Assembly: GCA_029876055.1 (NCBI GenBank) | Contig: CM056877.1 | Coordinates: 1,984,001-2,048,000 of the forward strand | Length of the DNA stretch: 64,000 bases | Source: Madurella fahalii | Taxonomy: Eukaryota > Ascomycota > Sordariomycetes > Sordariales | Reading direction: 5' to 3' | Part shown: piece by piece, positions 1 to 12,615 of the stretch | How positions within the stretch are numbered: the first letter of the stretch is position 1 | Layout: every line of letters starts with the position of its first letter | Notes under the pieces: model-generated | Database searches by the model: none | The model's input: the letters and a program-made list of their open reading frames with translations, nothing else | Told to the model about the DNA's origin: nothing | Position numbers and translations under genes: made by a program

Positions 1-1152
1 GCGAAGTTGGAAGGGTAGTTGAGCGTTGCTTTTTAGTCGCATGTTTCATCTTGTTAGGTCGAAGGATTGCATAGCCTACATGTAGTTAGTTGTATTCTCT
101 CTCCTCCCATAGCGTCGGTCGGTTGCATTCATTGGTCCAACGGGTCCATATAGCTATTCCGTTTGCTCCATGCTTTCTTTGCTTGCTATACCCGTTCCCG
201 CCGTCTCCCCCCGTCGGCCCCTTAATTTAGGCGTCCGTTTGAGCGGTGAGTCGAGGACTTGAGCGACCCGTGGCAGGTGTTATAGACCATACTCTTTTCT
301 ACCCTGTTTGCTTTTTGTTGTGCTGCGGGTTATTCCTAGGAGACAACCAGAGACACAAACGGATCTTGTGCTTCAATCAACCGGTTCGACACCATGCTGG
401 GCCCACTAGTTGCCCAACCTCCCTGGAATTATTCTATACCGCTACCCTTCGCCTATTCTGCGTAGTTGATTATCTATTCAGATGACTCGATCGGTGGGTG
501 GGACTAACTGGCTGTGCTGCCCCGGTATCTATGTTGAGATGGCGCGGTGCACTTTGCACCTCAAAAGCTGGTGTCGGTGCCTTTTTCTTTCTTTCTTTTT
601 ATCCTTCGCTTTTTTACCTCTCCTTTCCCCCCTTCCTATTTTTAGCTGCCGTTAGTCAATTGTTATAGAGGAGCACCAGCGTGTATCCAGCCTGTGATAC
701 TACACGAACTGGGACGGAGAGGGAGTTCTGCGGTTCCGAAGGCGGGTATCGACCAAAGTTCTATGCTACGATTCGAGTAGGAAAACCCGGACTGACGGTT
801 TTTCTTGACCTGGGTGCTGTGCTTGAGGTTGCACAGGCCTGCATCTTGGTGATACCGGTTGTTTATGAAGGAGGACGCAGAAATTAAGTCATCCCTCTGT
901 TTCCCTCCCTCTGCTTCCTGTTGTCTGCCTGGCGTACCTTAGCGCGGTGTGACACTCCCCATTCTAGGGTGATGGCACAAAGGGAGCACAGCAAGATCTA
1001 TCTCGTTTCCCCTGCATTGCAACGCGATTCATGTTGAATGCGGACATTGGGCTCTTGACGCCACGAATCTACAGGAGTGATAACGTCCTAGGCACTATCG
1101 TATTTCTTCATTCGTACATACCACCGCTCCGCAGACGGGCGCTCGAGAAGGA

Positions 1153-1169
1153 CCCCCCCCCCCCCCCCC
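1153..1169. repeat. C17 homopolymer
   Basis: Seventeen uninterrupted cytosines in the gene-poor left region. Nothing around it suggests a gene. Such runs are prone to length variation and to assembly or sequencing error. Confidence 0.9.
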
Positions 1170-2830
1170 AGTTTCGTGTCGATCATTGAGTGATCGTGTA
1201 CAACTAGTTAGCTATTACTCTCGCGAAACTGCCGTAGAATACTAACTAAGCTGGGGTCAGTGCACCGCTGTAGCTTCGGCTCGCAAACAATCTGAGCGGC
1301 CTCCCTTGCCTTTGGGACCGGTAGGGCGAGCCCATAGCCGGTGCGACAGGCAGCTCTCTAGCACAACTACTACTTGGTGTATCCGTGAAATCGGAAGCTC
1401 CGGGGAAAAGATCTTCAAGGTTCCCCTTCCCAGTCGATAGATGGCTTGTCCAAGATCACTACCCGCTAGTGATCCTTAAAGCACAGCTTGACGTGGTAAT
1501 GAACCTTGGCGGAGCCAACCGTCCGGTCTTCGGATCTCGCCGAAGGAGCTATGCTACTTCGGCCTGCACATAGATACAACCAGCATGCGCGAAATAGCCT
1601 ACGGCCTACATCAGACGGGATGCGCCTGGCTGCATCCGTAGCTCCACTGCCAGAGCCGGAAGATGTACTGGTAAGCAGCAACCGAGCTGTGTCCCATACC
1701 GACAGAAGGGCAAAGTTCCGTCGGCAGCATTCCTTCCGTGAATTCAAAGCCTAAGAAGTTTAACCCCCCTGACGAGCATGTCTTAAAGGCCGGGTCCCCA
1801 GGTGCCATGACGAGAATAGAACGGGAAAAATTAAAATAAAAGTGAAATAAAATAAAAAGCCGAGATTAAAGGACTTGGAACGAATCCCCCGTCCTCCCCG
1901 TTTCGGGGGATTAGCGACGACGGGAGATGGCAAAAACAGTGTACAGTGTATGTGGAGATAAAACTGGTGAGTTGGGACCGCTCGGCCCGGTACGCCAATA
2001 ATATCTCCGGCCCAGAGCGTCTCCGATCAAAGCCCATGCCCAGAGAGTAAGATCGCCCCCCGGGGGAGTAATGCATATACCACTGTAGCGGGCCGTGGTA
2101 GCGAGTGGTGTGAATGTACACCATGTACCAAGTCCCGAACGAGATCGGCCCAATGCTTGTACAGTACTGGCATAGCAGGGTAGATCATGCATTGGGTGTT
2201 CGTCCCAAATTTTCCTCAGCATCCATGGCCAGCATGATCTGAGCAGTTGAGGAGGGCAGTTTCGTGCCTACTTGATCTGATCAATGATATCACTCAGGGG
2301 CAGCAGGCGGACCTCATCCTACCCACCTAATGCACCCCTAGAGACCCCGCCCCCGTGATAAAAGGGTTGACAGGCACGGGCATTCTTGGCGTGCGGGATT
2401 ATGTGCGTAACTCACACAGCAATGTTAAAAGAGGCATGGATGCGTGATTGAGGGTTCTGGGACAAAAGACCGGCGAGAATTTTTTTTTTTTTTTTAAAAA
2501 AAAAAGGGGGAAGAGAGGAAACAAAAGTGGTGGGGTGAAGGAAAAGAAGGTCAAGGTGGAAGAACAAGAAGAAGAACAAGAAGGCGCTGCAAGTAAGGAT
2601 CGCGGATGCAGTTCTCTCGCTACCAGAATCATGACAACGCTTCCCGCCGTACCACGGCCCAGGATCCAAGGCACAAAGAACAATGGGATGCTGGGATGCT
2701 GGGGTTTTGCATCCTGTGGCTTTTTTCGTCTGATCTTTTACCGTCCCGTCTCGACGCGGTGGGTACTGTATTTGGGTACATCTGTGCGTGCATCGCTCGC
2801 GGTGTTCTGTCCCAGTGGCATTCACATCCA

Positions 2831-2859
2831 CGTCCGTGTCCGTGTCCGTGTCCGTGTCG
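2831..2859. repeat. GTCCGT hexamer tandem repeat
   Basis: About four and a half copies of a six-base unit (CGTGTC / GTCCGT register). It lies in non-coding sequence. Because the unit is a multiple of three it keeps frames open on both strands, which explains the overlapping open frames here. Confidence 0.85.
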
Positions 2860-5800
2860 TCTGAGTTGCCAGAGCCGACAAAGCTCGTCCGAAGACAGCG
2901 GGGACCCTTGTTCTGTTAACTCGGTTTTTGCGGCGTCGATCACATCTCGAGGGCTTGTGCGCTCCGCATTCGCTCGGCGATGTGATTACTGTACAGTACA
3001 GTACAATACAGTACAATTGTGATGCCTGGCATTTCCTTGTTCGGGCTAACGTAGGAAATACCACGGTGATGACGCCTTTTAGGTAACCCTTCCCCCCCGT
3101 CAGATAAGAGCAGAAGGGAGGCAAAAGAGGCAGCTGCACGGAATGCGGGAGCCCCAGAGCGGGATCGCGTCAAGGCCCGGGGAGGTACCGGAATTGCTCC
3201 CCCCAAACCCCAGAAACTTGCAGAGTAGCAATAGCGCCAGGGCCATGGCTGATCCCCTACCAGTATGTGTGGACTGCAGTTCCCAACTCGCCGGTAAATA
3301 GTATTCACCCACCAGTCCATCCAAGCGGAGCGCTGACAACAGGTCTCGGACGAATGAGAGCTAGCACTTGAGCTTTGATGAACTGCCTGCTTCATGGGCC
3401 ACAATTTCGCTGATGGCCTATGGGGGAAAGAGACAGCTAGGCTCATGCACCCTGCTTGGTCCTCGTCGGTCCTCCGGCCATGCTTCTTCTTTTCCTTTTT
3501 CCTTTTTTTTTCCGACCCTTGCACTTCCATTTGGGCCACAACGTGTCAACGTCCCGGGCCATGAGCACCCGAAAGGAAAAAGAGGGGCTTACATCCGGAG
3601 AGGGCCGCGCTGGCGGCCGGTGACGGGAAGATTCCTTGGCCCACGAGGATGGGAGCAAGGGAAATGGGCAGCCCCATATCGTAACTGCGCTTCGCGCTGC
3701 ACTGGCCTCAACGCGATACATAAATGTATCTTGGCCTATTGGACAGAGAGGCCTTGAGCAGCTGACTCGAGATGCACAAGGTATGTACAAGGTACAGCAC
3801 AGTACATATACATACGTACGCTGCATGGTGCTGAGGGAAGATCGGACGTTGGCCCGTAAGTGATCGCCCTGCAAGGCGCTTGCCCGTTTGGCCCTGTTAC
3901 GACATAGCGGTTTGCCAAAACGAGCCGTTGATGGACCGGGGTCCAGTTTTAATTATGCGGCAGCTGCGGCAGCAGAGCGTGTGTGGGGTACATACTCGTA
4001 CGTGACAAGAGGCAAATTCGAGTCGAGCGGGTGTTTGTTGACGAGGCATCGACTGGCAAACCAGCACTTGGACCGGGCTGCGAACCGACGATGGCGGGAA
4101 AAAGCAACTCAGAACCTGCAGCACAGCAAGAACCGGGGTTGGCCCCCTGTAGCTTCCGCCATCGCCTTGGCAAGTACTGAATAATACTTAGGGTAGAACT
4201 GGAGAGGAAACGGTACGAAATTACCTGCAACGGGACGAAGAGCAACCATCGCCACCGTCCTGAGAAAACGAGTAACGATAAGAATTACGGGAAAGCGACT
4301 TGGAGCGCGCGTTCGCATACATCTAGACATTGTCTATTGTAGCAGTGACAGCCGGCGAGAGAGGAGCGGTAGTGAATACCATTCCTCTCCCCTCTTTTTC
4401 TTTTTTTTTCTTTTTTTTTTTTTTCGGTTTCTCGGCGACGTGCCCAGGCGAACCAGGGTACTGTAGTGGCCCCTGCGTTCCCCGAACGTAACCTCTCGAC
4501 GCCTGTCTGGGCGGGCTCGGCGAGCGGGAAGCTTGCTGATTGGTGTGAAGCGTTATCCGTGGGGAGCCAGTGAGAGATCGGGATGCGAAGCTGTCTCGAC
4601 GACCGACAACCTCCGCCCATGCAAGCAGACGGGACGGGACAGGAATACGCGAAGAAGCGGCTGGTCCCTTAAGGCAGGACGGAAAAAAAAAGTAAAAAAA
4701 GGAAAAAACCATATTAGACAAGCGGTCAAGCCGACAGCATGGCATTGCGGTTACGTTCTCGAAACGGTCCCTGCGCATTCGTGCATGGTTGATTGACACG
4801 GATGCGCCGTTTGATCAACCTCGAATGGCGACGATTCGCGCCAGGGACGCTTTTACTTCATTCCGTCGCAGACTTGTCGCTGGGCGGGCCAGACCGTTCT
4901 GACAGCAATGGCGCCAGAGTCTGATGTCTGATGTTGGCATCCCACTGGCAAAAGTACGACTTGGCTCGGCCGTTACCACTAGGAGCAGCCGAAGAATGCA
5001 TCTTTGAAGGATGAAAGAGGGTGTTGCTTGTCTACCACGGTTTCCTGCAGCCGGATCAAGCCGCCGTCGCACAGACGAGCCATCAGCTGGAGCTTGTCGG
5101 GTCTCGGGCGTTGGCTGTGTTGTTGCGGAAGGCTCCGCGAGCAGGTAGTCGAGGCGGGCGGATGGGCCACACAACGCTCCTTGTCACCCTGGCCTATATT
5201 GGCCCAATTTTAAGGGCTAAAGGGTGATCTTGCCGTCGTCTTATCTGGATTTCAGCCAAGGATGCGACATGGGATCTGATTAAATCTCGTAGGCGCTTGG
5301 ACGGTCCCTTGCTCCACGGCCAGGATCGACCAAGAGCGAGGCGCGATGTCACGGTTGCGGGCAAGCCCACGAACTTGTCTCACCAGACCCAAGAGGGAAA
5401 CACGCCATAGCAAGGCCTGAGGGGTTTTAAATAGTTGGCACCGGCGGGCCTCGAAGCAACCTCGAGCCAAGCGCTGTCACGTCATGCTCCAATTTAACAT
5501 GGATGTCTTCTGTTGGGAAAAGCAACCCGGGCGCCAAGGTCATCATCACCATGGCGGCATGCGTGCCCACAATTTGTGCGCGTGCTGGGGCGATCTTCCG
5601 CCTTTCAAAATGAGCCGGAACACGGCTTCACATGGGATGAACCATGCCCTTTCCCCCCCGCCGCACTCATGCGTGTGATGGCGAGACCTGCCTCCGTGCC
5701 ATGAGTTAATGGTGCCCACGTTTGCGCTGTGTAACAGCCAATGCTGAGCCTCGTTTCTCCTACTTGAGGTACCGAAAGGTCTTTTCTTTCTGCCTTATTT

Positions 5801-8800
5801 TTTTGGGTGTAAAAAAAAAAAATCATTTGTTTTGATTTTCATTTTTGTACAAGGCACCTGCGACTTTTATTCAAGGTCCCGAGTTTACTGTATACACAAG
5901 GCAGCTATGGAACTCTCATCAAAGTGCATGCCGTAACTGGTTAGATATTGCGATGGGTCCGACGTTGTGTCCCGGAACCCGACCCGCCTGGTTGCTCTCG
6001 GAAATTTTGTGACGGTGGGGAGATCATATGTACACTATTCCGTACAGAGCCGTACGTAAATACACCGGTCCTAAGGCCATTATTAGTGCCTTTTCGTGCT
6101 GCGTGAGTAAACTCTAGTGCAATTGCCATTTCGGGACTTACATGCGAACAGGCTCATGCGAAGAAGACCTGGCAACCGGCCTCTGCATACCTGGGCAGTC
6201 CCCGACCGGCGTAAGCTGATTCAAACTCTAAACAGCTCGCTTCCAGACTTGACTCACTCGCATGTGCTTGCTGTTCCGTAAGACTCAGAGCGCGCATGAA
6301 CAGCTGCCGGGTTGGACGGCTTTGGTCGAAGGGACGGGATCGACAATGTCACGTAAGCAACATCAGACGAGCCTGCTCATGGCTAGGCGCTGAGGCTGCA
6401 AATCTTCACAAAAGCATCCACTTCCAAACCAAACTAGTTAGCCCCCGGGTGGTATATGTACAGAATACGAAAGTCCCCGGCTCGCTATCACCGTCGCTTA
6501 GGGCTAGCCGTCAGCGTCGCCTTGTTGGCCATGGAAAACGGGTGAGGCAAGACGCATGGCGCTGCAACAATACGTACCCGGCGCACGAGACGCCTCATCG
6601 CAGCTGAAAATTGGCGTGGGTGACCACACGGCATCCGTGGGAACATTGGAAGTACCTATAGCAGCGTCGCTAATGCCCGGGATCATGGCCCGCCCCCGTG
6701 GCCCGCCCCCATGGCCTGCCAGATGCCACACCCTAAACTAGGCAGTTAAGCCTTAGGCTTGTTGTGTAAGTCGCGGCCCAACAGAGACGCAGGCAGGTGG
6801 CCAATCCAGGTGTCCAAATTCGTAATTAGCCATCCAACGAATCTCGCGCCGGAGGGCTGTTAATGCGGATAGTGTCGGTTTGGTGTCCGCTACCAATCCG
6901 CGGCTCTCGCAGGAGACAATGCTGCGTACCCAAGACGTTGATGATGCGCCGCCTACCCACGACGACCAAGCGTGGCAATATGCGGACAGTATTGTCTAGC
7001 AATACGGCCCAATAAGATCGGCCGGCGGCGTGGGAGACAGTTATGAAGGGGGATGATGCAGCTGCCACGGATTGCCTTCCGGTTTGACGCCACTTGGTTG
7101 TCGCTTGCAAACTACCGCGAGGTGCCAGGTCAGCCAAGGTACCTTGGTCTGAGTGCCGAAGTGGCTCGGCTCTCGCGGATTGAAAATTGAAGTGTGCGGG
7201 TGCCTTTTGTGCGAGACGGGCGCTGGAAACTGCTCGTTTCTGAGGCATGCGGATACGGCGCAAATGTTAAGCCAACACTATGGCGAAGACGTTGATCTGC
7301 AGTTTGCTCCGTCTGTTGTCGCGACAAATAGGCCGGTTGGAGCCTCCGGCCAAATTCTCCATCTGGGCCAATCACCGACCGAACTAGAATCCGGGGAGAC
7401 TGCGCCGGCAGGCGGTTAGGTGCATAGCGCACGCACTACCTGCTGGGCCGCCCCTTGGGTGCCATCATTCCGACTGGAGATAGTACGGCAGAATATGGGA
7501 TCTGCCTGCCGAATAGACGAAGAGGGCGGGGTTGTCTCCAGGTAGCTAGTGTCAACCCCAAAAAACGGTCAAAGTTCCGGGTGCGCCGCGGGAGTACTAC
7601 TGCCCTACTGCGTGGATTTCCGGGGCCTAGAACGGGTGTTTGACCGTAGACCTCGGGCTCGAAGGATAAGGTGCCTTAGGTATGTATTTACATGGTAATC
7701 AGGTAAAGGGTAGTTGTGGTTGGATGTGGCGTTCGTCAGTAGTTGTTGAGCAGTCATACTGCGTAGCTATCTGGCTTGAAAGGGTGTCACTGAGAAACCT
7801 GGTCGTGGATCTTCCAGCTGCATGTAACGTACCATGTACTGATTGTATGTAATGTAAGTTACCGACTCAGGAACCGCCTCTTCCCCGTCAGGGGCACTTG
7901 TGCTTGTCGGCATACCCCAACAAGCTTGGGGGTTCCTTCCATTCTCGGACACTGCCAGTGTTCTTTCCTTCACGGTTAAACCGGGCTTGGGAGCCCAGCA
8001 ATGCTGGAGGAAGGCGCTGTTGATCATAAGATTTCGTCCGCAGCAAAATTCAGTTGAGAATGCAGGTTGAGATCGGCCTGTGAGCAACATGAAGCCGCAC
8101 GATCGAAAGACGAAGGGTGAGGTGCTCATGCACTGTCGCATTAATTTTTTTTTTTTATTCTTTTTTTCCCCTTCTTCGTTGCTGTTCGCCTGAGACGTCA
8201 TCAACACCTGCAGGCTTGCTGCACTCCCCCGCGAAGGGCTAACGTGTTGTTATCCTCCGCCTTACTCTCGCTTGCGCTCGCAGCTTCAGACCTGCGATGA
8301 CACTAATTTGTCGCAGTGCCGCGCCCCCCCGCCGGCTTGGCCTTCCACGCTGGGCTTCACTCCCTGATTGCCGAGTACCTAGTGTACTTTAGTGTATCGG
8401 CGGCCATCTTTGCGGATCAAGATCATCGACCCGGCTCCACCTCCCATCATATCGGCGACATTCGGGCATAGGTAGCATGTTCGAGTTGGAGAACCCCCGC
8501 CGTTGTGCATCCGTCCTGGCTGTCGGTGCCGCTGCCGGGGCACTGATACTGACACGACACAGGACACGGACATCTCGGCGGACGTGCGAGATAAAATTGT
8601 GCTGGACCTGGCTTACACCATCTCCCTGCACACGAAACGGTCCCGCGTCGCTGCCCAGCACCCAATAGAGGAACGCCGTCTCCAGGGCTGTCTGCATTCC
8701 CTGGGCTGCCCCCAGCAGGTCCCGCTCTCTGCAACGGCACTGGTTCACTCACACACCCAACTGTCGGTCATTAACCGCAATGGTAGGGAGGCGTCCCAGG

Positions 8801-10047
8801 CCTGGACGTCCATTCCCTTTTCCCTCTCGTTGTGGGGACAAGCTTGACTGGCCTGGCTCCAGGTGTCGTGTAGTCTGTGCTCCGTCCCTGGCACAACCCG
8901 CTTTGGATGCACTTGGAGAAGGCGACTGGGGGGGTTGTTGACCGGGGGGCCTGGCTGGCATTGTGGCCTACCCTTCGATTTGCAGCCATCCATGGCCACA
9001 CCTGCCCAGGGTGCCCTGACCTACGGCTATCCTTGCTCCATCCGGGCCCCATCCCCAATTGCGCCGTTGTCTTTAAGTCGCACAAAAACCACCAAGTGCC
9101 ACTGACACCAAATCCCTTCCTCGAGCCTTGACAGATTGCTTCGCTTGCCCAGCCATGAAAACCTGGCAGAGCGTACGAACATCGACATAGACGGGACAGC
9201 GCCTTTGCCAGCTACCCAAGCTTTAGGTTGCCGCTCTGCTCGACCCAGAGTTACCCCCTCCCCATGTCCTGCGAGACTGACTGAGTGTGAACGGGACGGG
9301 ACTGCAGCTCTCCGGTAGCTTCGCCATCACACGAACACAACTACATGCCGTGGCACTTGCTGGTCCGCCAAGATCACTGAGCAGTGATCGCATTGCAGCA
9401 TCTTGTCCGACCTAGAGTCTTGTACTGCGGCCCGACTCTTCCTCCTCTACCAACTGGCTGGCCCTGTTCGGCCGCATCTGAGTGGTGCAGAGCAAAGCAC
9501 TTAAGCCACTGCAGGTGTATCTCGACGACGTCCCAAGCCTTCACATTATAGGGAGACCCCCACTGACCGCTCCGCCCGAGCTTCCACTTTACTCGTACGA
9601 GGCGCCCCCTTTTCCGGCCTACCGATCCCTCGACAGGAGAAGAGTCAACTTCTCATCCGCGTGGTCAGAAGCGGGAGCATCTGGGTTTATTGCCGAACAA
9701 GCCAGCATTATCGCCCCGGCCGCCGCATCGGGTGATGTCGGTCGTCGTTTCCGCGCCTGGGGTACGGTCCGGAAGCTTGTCTCCTTTGGTGGAGACCTCG
9801 TTGAGACCGCCTTGTTGAGTGGGGCCCTGTTGGCGCTGTTCGGGAGACTATCGAGGCATCCGGTCCTATCACCGGCCCGAGCGACACGTCCCCCATGCGG
9901 GCTCTCGGCCATCGAAACGACGATTCCTGGACGTCTTTCGGCCAACGTCGAGGCATATCAGACCCGACTCGCTTTTGCCTCGACTTGACACGGACAAGAG
10001 CAGGCTCCGGGGGTGCTGCTCGTCTGGGGAGCTATCCGTCTCCGCCC

Positions 10048-12615
10048 ATGTCGGGATCTCCACCGCTCCCCCCTAAAACCAGCCAGGAGGTTGCCGAACG
10101 GACTCAGGGGGCGTATCAAGCCACTACCCAGGATGTGTACCGCGGCATCCCGGCGACACAGGGCGAGGAGAGGACGCTGACGGGAGCTGCAGGCCTCTCC
10201 CGCCCCGTCTTTTCAGCTACGCCGGAACAGGCCCAGTACGCCCTTCCCCGTCTCGAAGGATCGGCAACAAGGCCACTACACTACCCACAGCAACTCAGTC
10301 AGGTCGCCGCACAGCCAGCGCCGTACCTGCCAATCCCTGGATCTGGGGCTGCCGCAAGTCAACCCGGACCACCACCCGCTCCACAAAGTTATGCTACACC
10401 AATACATCATTCGCTACAGGAGCCACTCCTTAACACGCCACTCAAACCGCAAAGGAAGACCAAGGGACATGTAGCATCAGCATGCGTGCCTTGCAAAAAG
10501 GCTCATCTCAGGTTCGTATGCCCCGTCCTGTCGCCTCTAATGACACAGAAGAAAGCCGTGCTAACGTCCGATAGGTGTGACGGTACGTACCCAGCCCATC
10601 TTTCTTCAAATATAAAACATTGTGGGAAACCAGGCTGCAGCAGGCGGCACTGACGCTGCGGGCGCCGCGGCTAGAATCTGTGGAATTAATTGACATCATA
10701 TTGTCAAGCAATTCCGGGGACGTTTTAGGTGCGGCATTCAACGGCGCCAAGCACCAAAGTGTGACGCGATAAAGCCGCAGGGCAATTTGACCTTGGCCGA
10801 GATACTCAAGTTGAGACGGCTCATTGGCCTACCATTTTGGGCCTGGGCCACTGAGCCATCAGGCTGCAGGAACAGGTGGAGGTTCCCAAGCGGGTTCCAT
10901 ATCTTTCCGTGCTTTGGGCCCGGACTGCGCGGGCTGCTGGACCTGGCGTTGATGTTCTCCACGCGTGGAATCTTAACGCTAGCCCGGCCGGCTCGCTTCT
11001 GCGAGGCGGATGTCTGATCCTGCGGCAAGCCGGCCCGCTGCCCTTGAGGTGTGGTGGGATTCCCGCAGATCAGCGGTTCGGACACTTGTATTCGCCCCTG
11101 TATTTTAGCCATTTTGGCGCATCAACACGCAGCGGCCAAAGGGGCGTGGAAGGCCACTGATCTTCGCGTCTGTTCACTGAACATGGAAAAGTTGGGCCGT
11201 GGACTGACATTGGCGCGCCGTAAGGGAGCGGGGGTTTGAAGGGAAATTATGGCTGCAAGTAGCGGTTACCACTCGCGATTAGTGGTGCTTCCTGGAGATC
11301 GAGTGATCCTTGCACCGTTTCGCGACGCGCCCAAAGTCAGAATACATCATCTCGCGGTTGATTTGCTAACTTGCTGATAGAGCAGCGTCCCTGTTCGAGG
11401 TGTAAGAGTACCAACAAGGAGCAGGCATGCGTCGACGTGCAGCACAAGAAACGTGGCAGACCCCGGTTACGAGACGACAGCCAGCCGAAATATGATGCCT
11501 CAGGATTTGGAAGCGCCACAGCGGCCATGCGGAGGCCGTTGTCGTCGGCATATGGTCCAGGTCCATCGCTGGGTATGGTTTACGATGACAATCTTCGACG
11601 AACTCAGTCGTATCGCGTGCTGAAATCTCAGCCAGCCGAGTCGATCGCACCGAGGTTTCCCGAGCGCGGTTTGCCATCCGATGCAAACATCTACCCGCCT
11701 CCCTTGTCGATGACTACCGCGAGAGCTTCTGAGGAACCGGTTGCCTTCCTGACGATGAACCTCGAATTTTCAAAAGCATCACCGTCGTTCCTGAGCGCAA
11801 TTAGACGGGCCTCAGTGACGGGTCTGAAGCTTGCGGATGTGCTCACGGCCGAGGACCGGACAAAGGCCGCGAGAGTCGAACGTCAAGCGCAGGAGGAGCA
11901 AGCCAGAACCGATCCGAAATACCTGCCACCCGTGTTCAGTAGTGGGCGCGGCGAGACAGTGATGCAAAGTCTTGGCTTCACTCCAGAAGAGGTGTTGAGG
12001 TACTCTCTTCCCTGGCTAGACACTTTCAACTTCGTGGGCGATGATGGGCAGGGGCATTTGATCCCAATCCGCGCAGGGCTTGCCAAAGAGAACTCGATAT
12101 ACTTTGTGGTACTCCTGTTGAATCGGGGACCTCGGCCGCTGTATCCGACTCCATCACCGAGTATAAGAGATCCGGCGTACTCGTACGAGACGCCGCTGCA
12201 GCATTACTCACAACCAACACCACTCTCGGCGACGTTTGACCCGAGACAATCTAGACTAGGAGATGTCGGGTACGAACCTAGGCAGCCTCTGATGGTCGGT
12301 GGGCCGCCGCACATGTCGGCAGGGCGGAGTCCCGGTCTTCCACCAACGTACGCAACGTCGCCCGGCAGACCCGAATACCCCGCCTCCCCCAGCCCATACC
12401 AGACACCTAGGAGCGAGGTACATCCAACAAGTCGTCCCCCAACCCAGGTGGCAGAATACCAGCTGCTGCCACTGCCGCGCATAAGAAGCCCACCCGCGGG
12501 CACGCCGCAGCCACTAGAGCCGCCGCGGTACCAAGCTCGAGAGGAGCGGTCTCGTGTAGATATTGGTGGTCTTCTTGAACGACCAGCCCCGACCAAAGAT
12601 CCGCAGCGGGAGTAG
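10048..12615 (+). CDS. Zn2Cys6 transcription factor with PAS-like region
   Basis: A fungal binuclear zinc-cluster regulator, presumably nuclear and DNA-binding. Exons are 10048-10511, 10575-10582 and 11381-12615, giving 568 residues. The spliced zinc cluster reads CVPCKKAHLRCDEQRPCSRC and ends KSTNKEQAC, which is a canonical C-x2-C-x6-C-x5-C-x2-C-x8-C at about residues 149-178. It is followed by a basic AT-hook-like HKKRGRPRLRDD linker. A segment around VAFLTMNLEFSKASPSFLSA resembles a PAS fold. Both tails are Pro/Gln/Ser-rich and probably disordered. Exon 2 is only 8 nt and intron 2 is 798 nt, but the joined cluster leaves no other sensible reading. The start is the ATG of MSGSPPLPP; an upstream in-frame ATG at 9895 is possible. 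The target genes are unknown and I assign no name. Confidence 0.85.
10575..10582 (+). other. 8-nt microexon inside the zinc cluster
   Basis: GTGTGACG lies between an AG acceptor (ATAG, ending 10574) and a GTACGT donor starting at 10583. It completes the Arg codon, supplies the third cluster cysteine and the Asp, and leaves one base for the next Glu codon. Without it the C-x6-C spacing of the zinc cluster is lost. Confidence 0.8.

Larger units (their letters stand above)
1..10047. other. gene-poor region, no supported CDS
   Basis: About 10 kb in which every open frame is short, overlaps others on both strands and shows no domain I recognise. It holds a C17 run at 1153-1169, a T/A/G homopolymer junction near 2480-2510, a GTCCGT hexamer array at 2831-2859, GTAC-rich palindromic motifs (around 2160, 2990 and 3795) and pyrimidine-rich tracts. 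The last 1-1.5 kb probably includes the promoter and 5' leader of the Zn2Cys6 gene that follows. The extreme left end may be the untranslated part of a gene outside the window. Non-coding transcripts cannot be excluded from sequence alone. Confidence 0.6.

Noticed and set aside
10728..10770. Second zinc-cluster-like coding fragment inside intron 2 of the zinc-cluster gene
   Set aside because: Cysteine spacing is wrong, and the flanking exons already complete the cluster without it.
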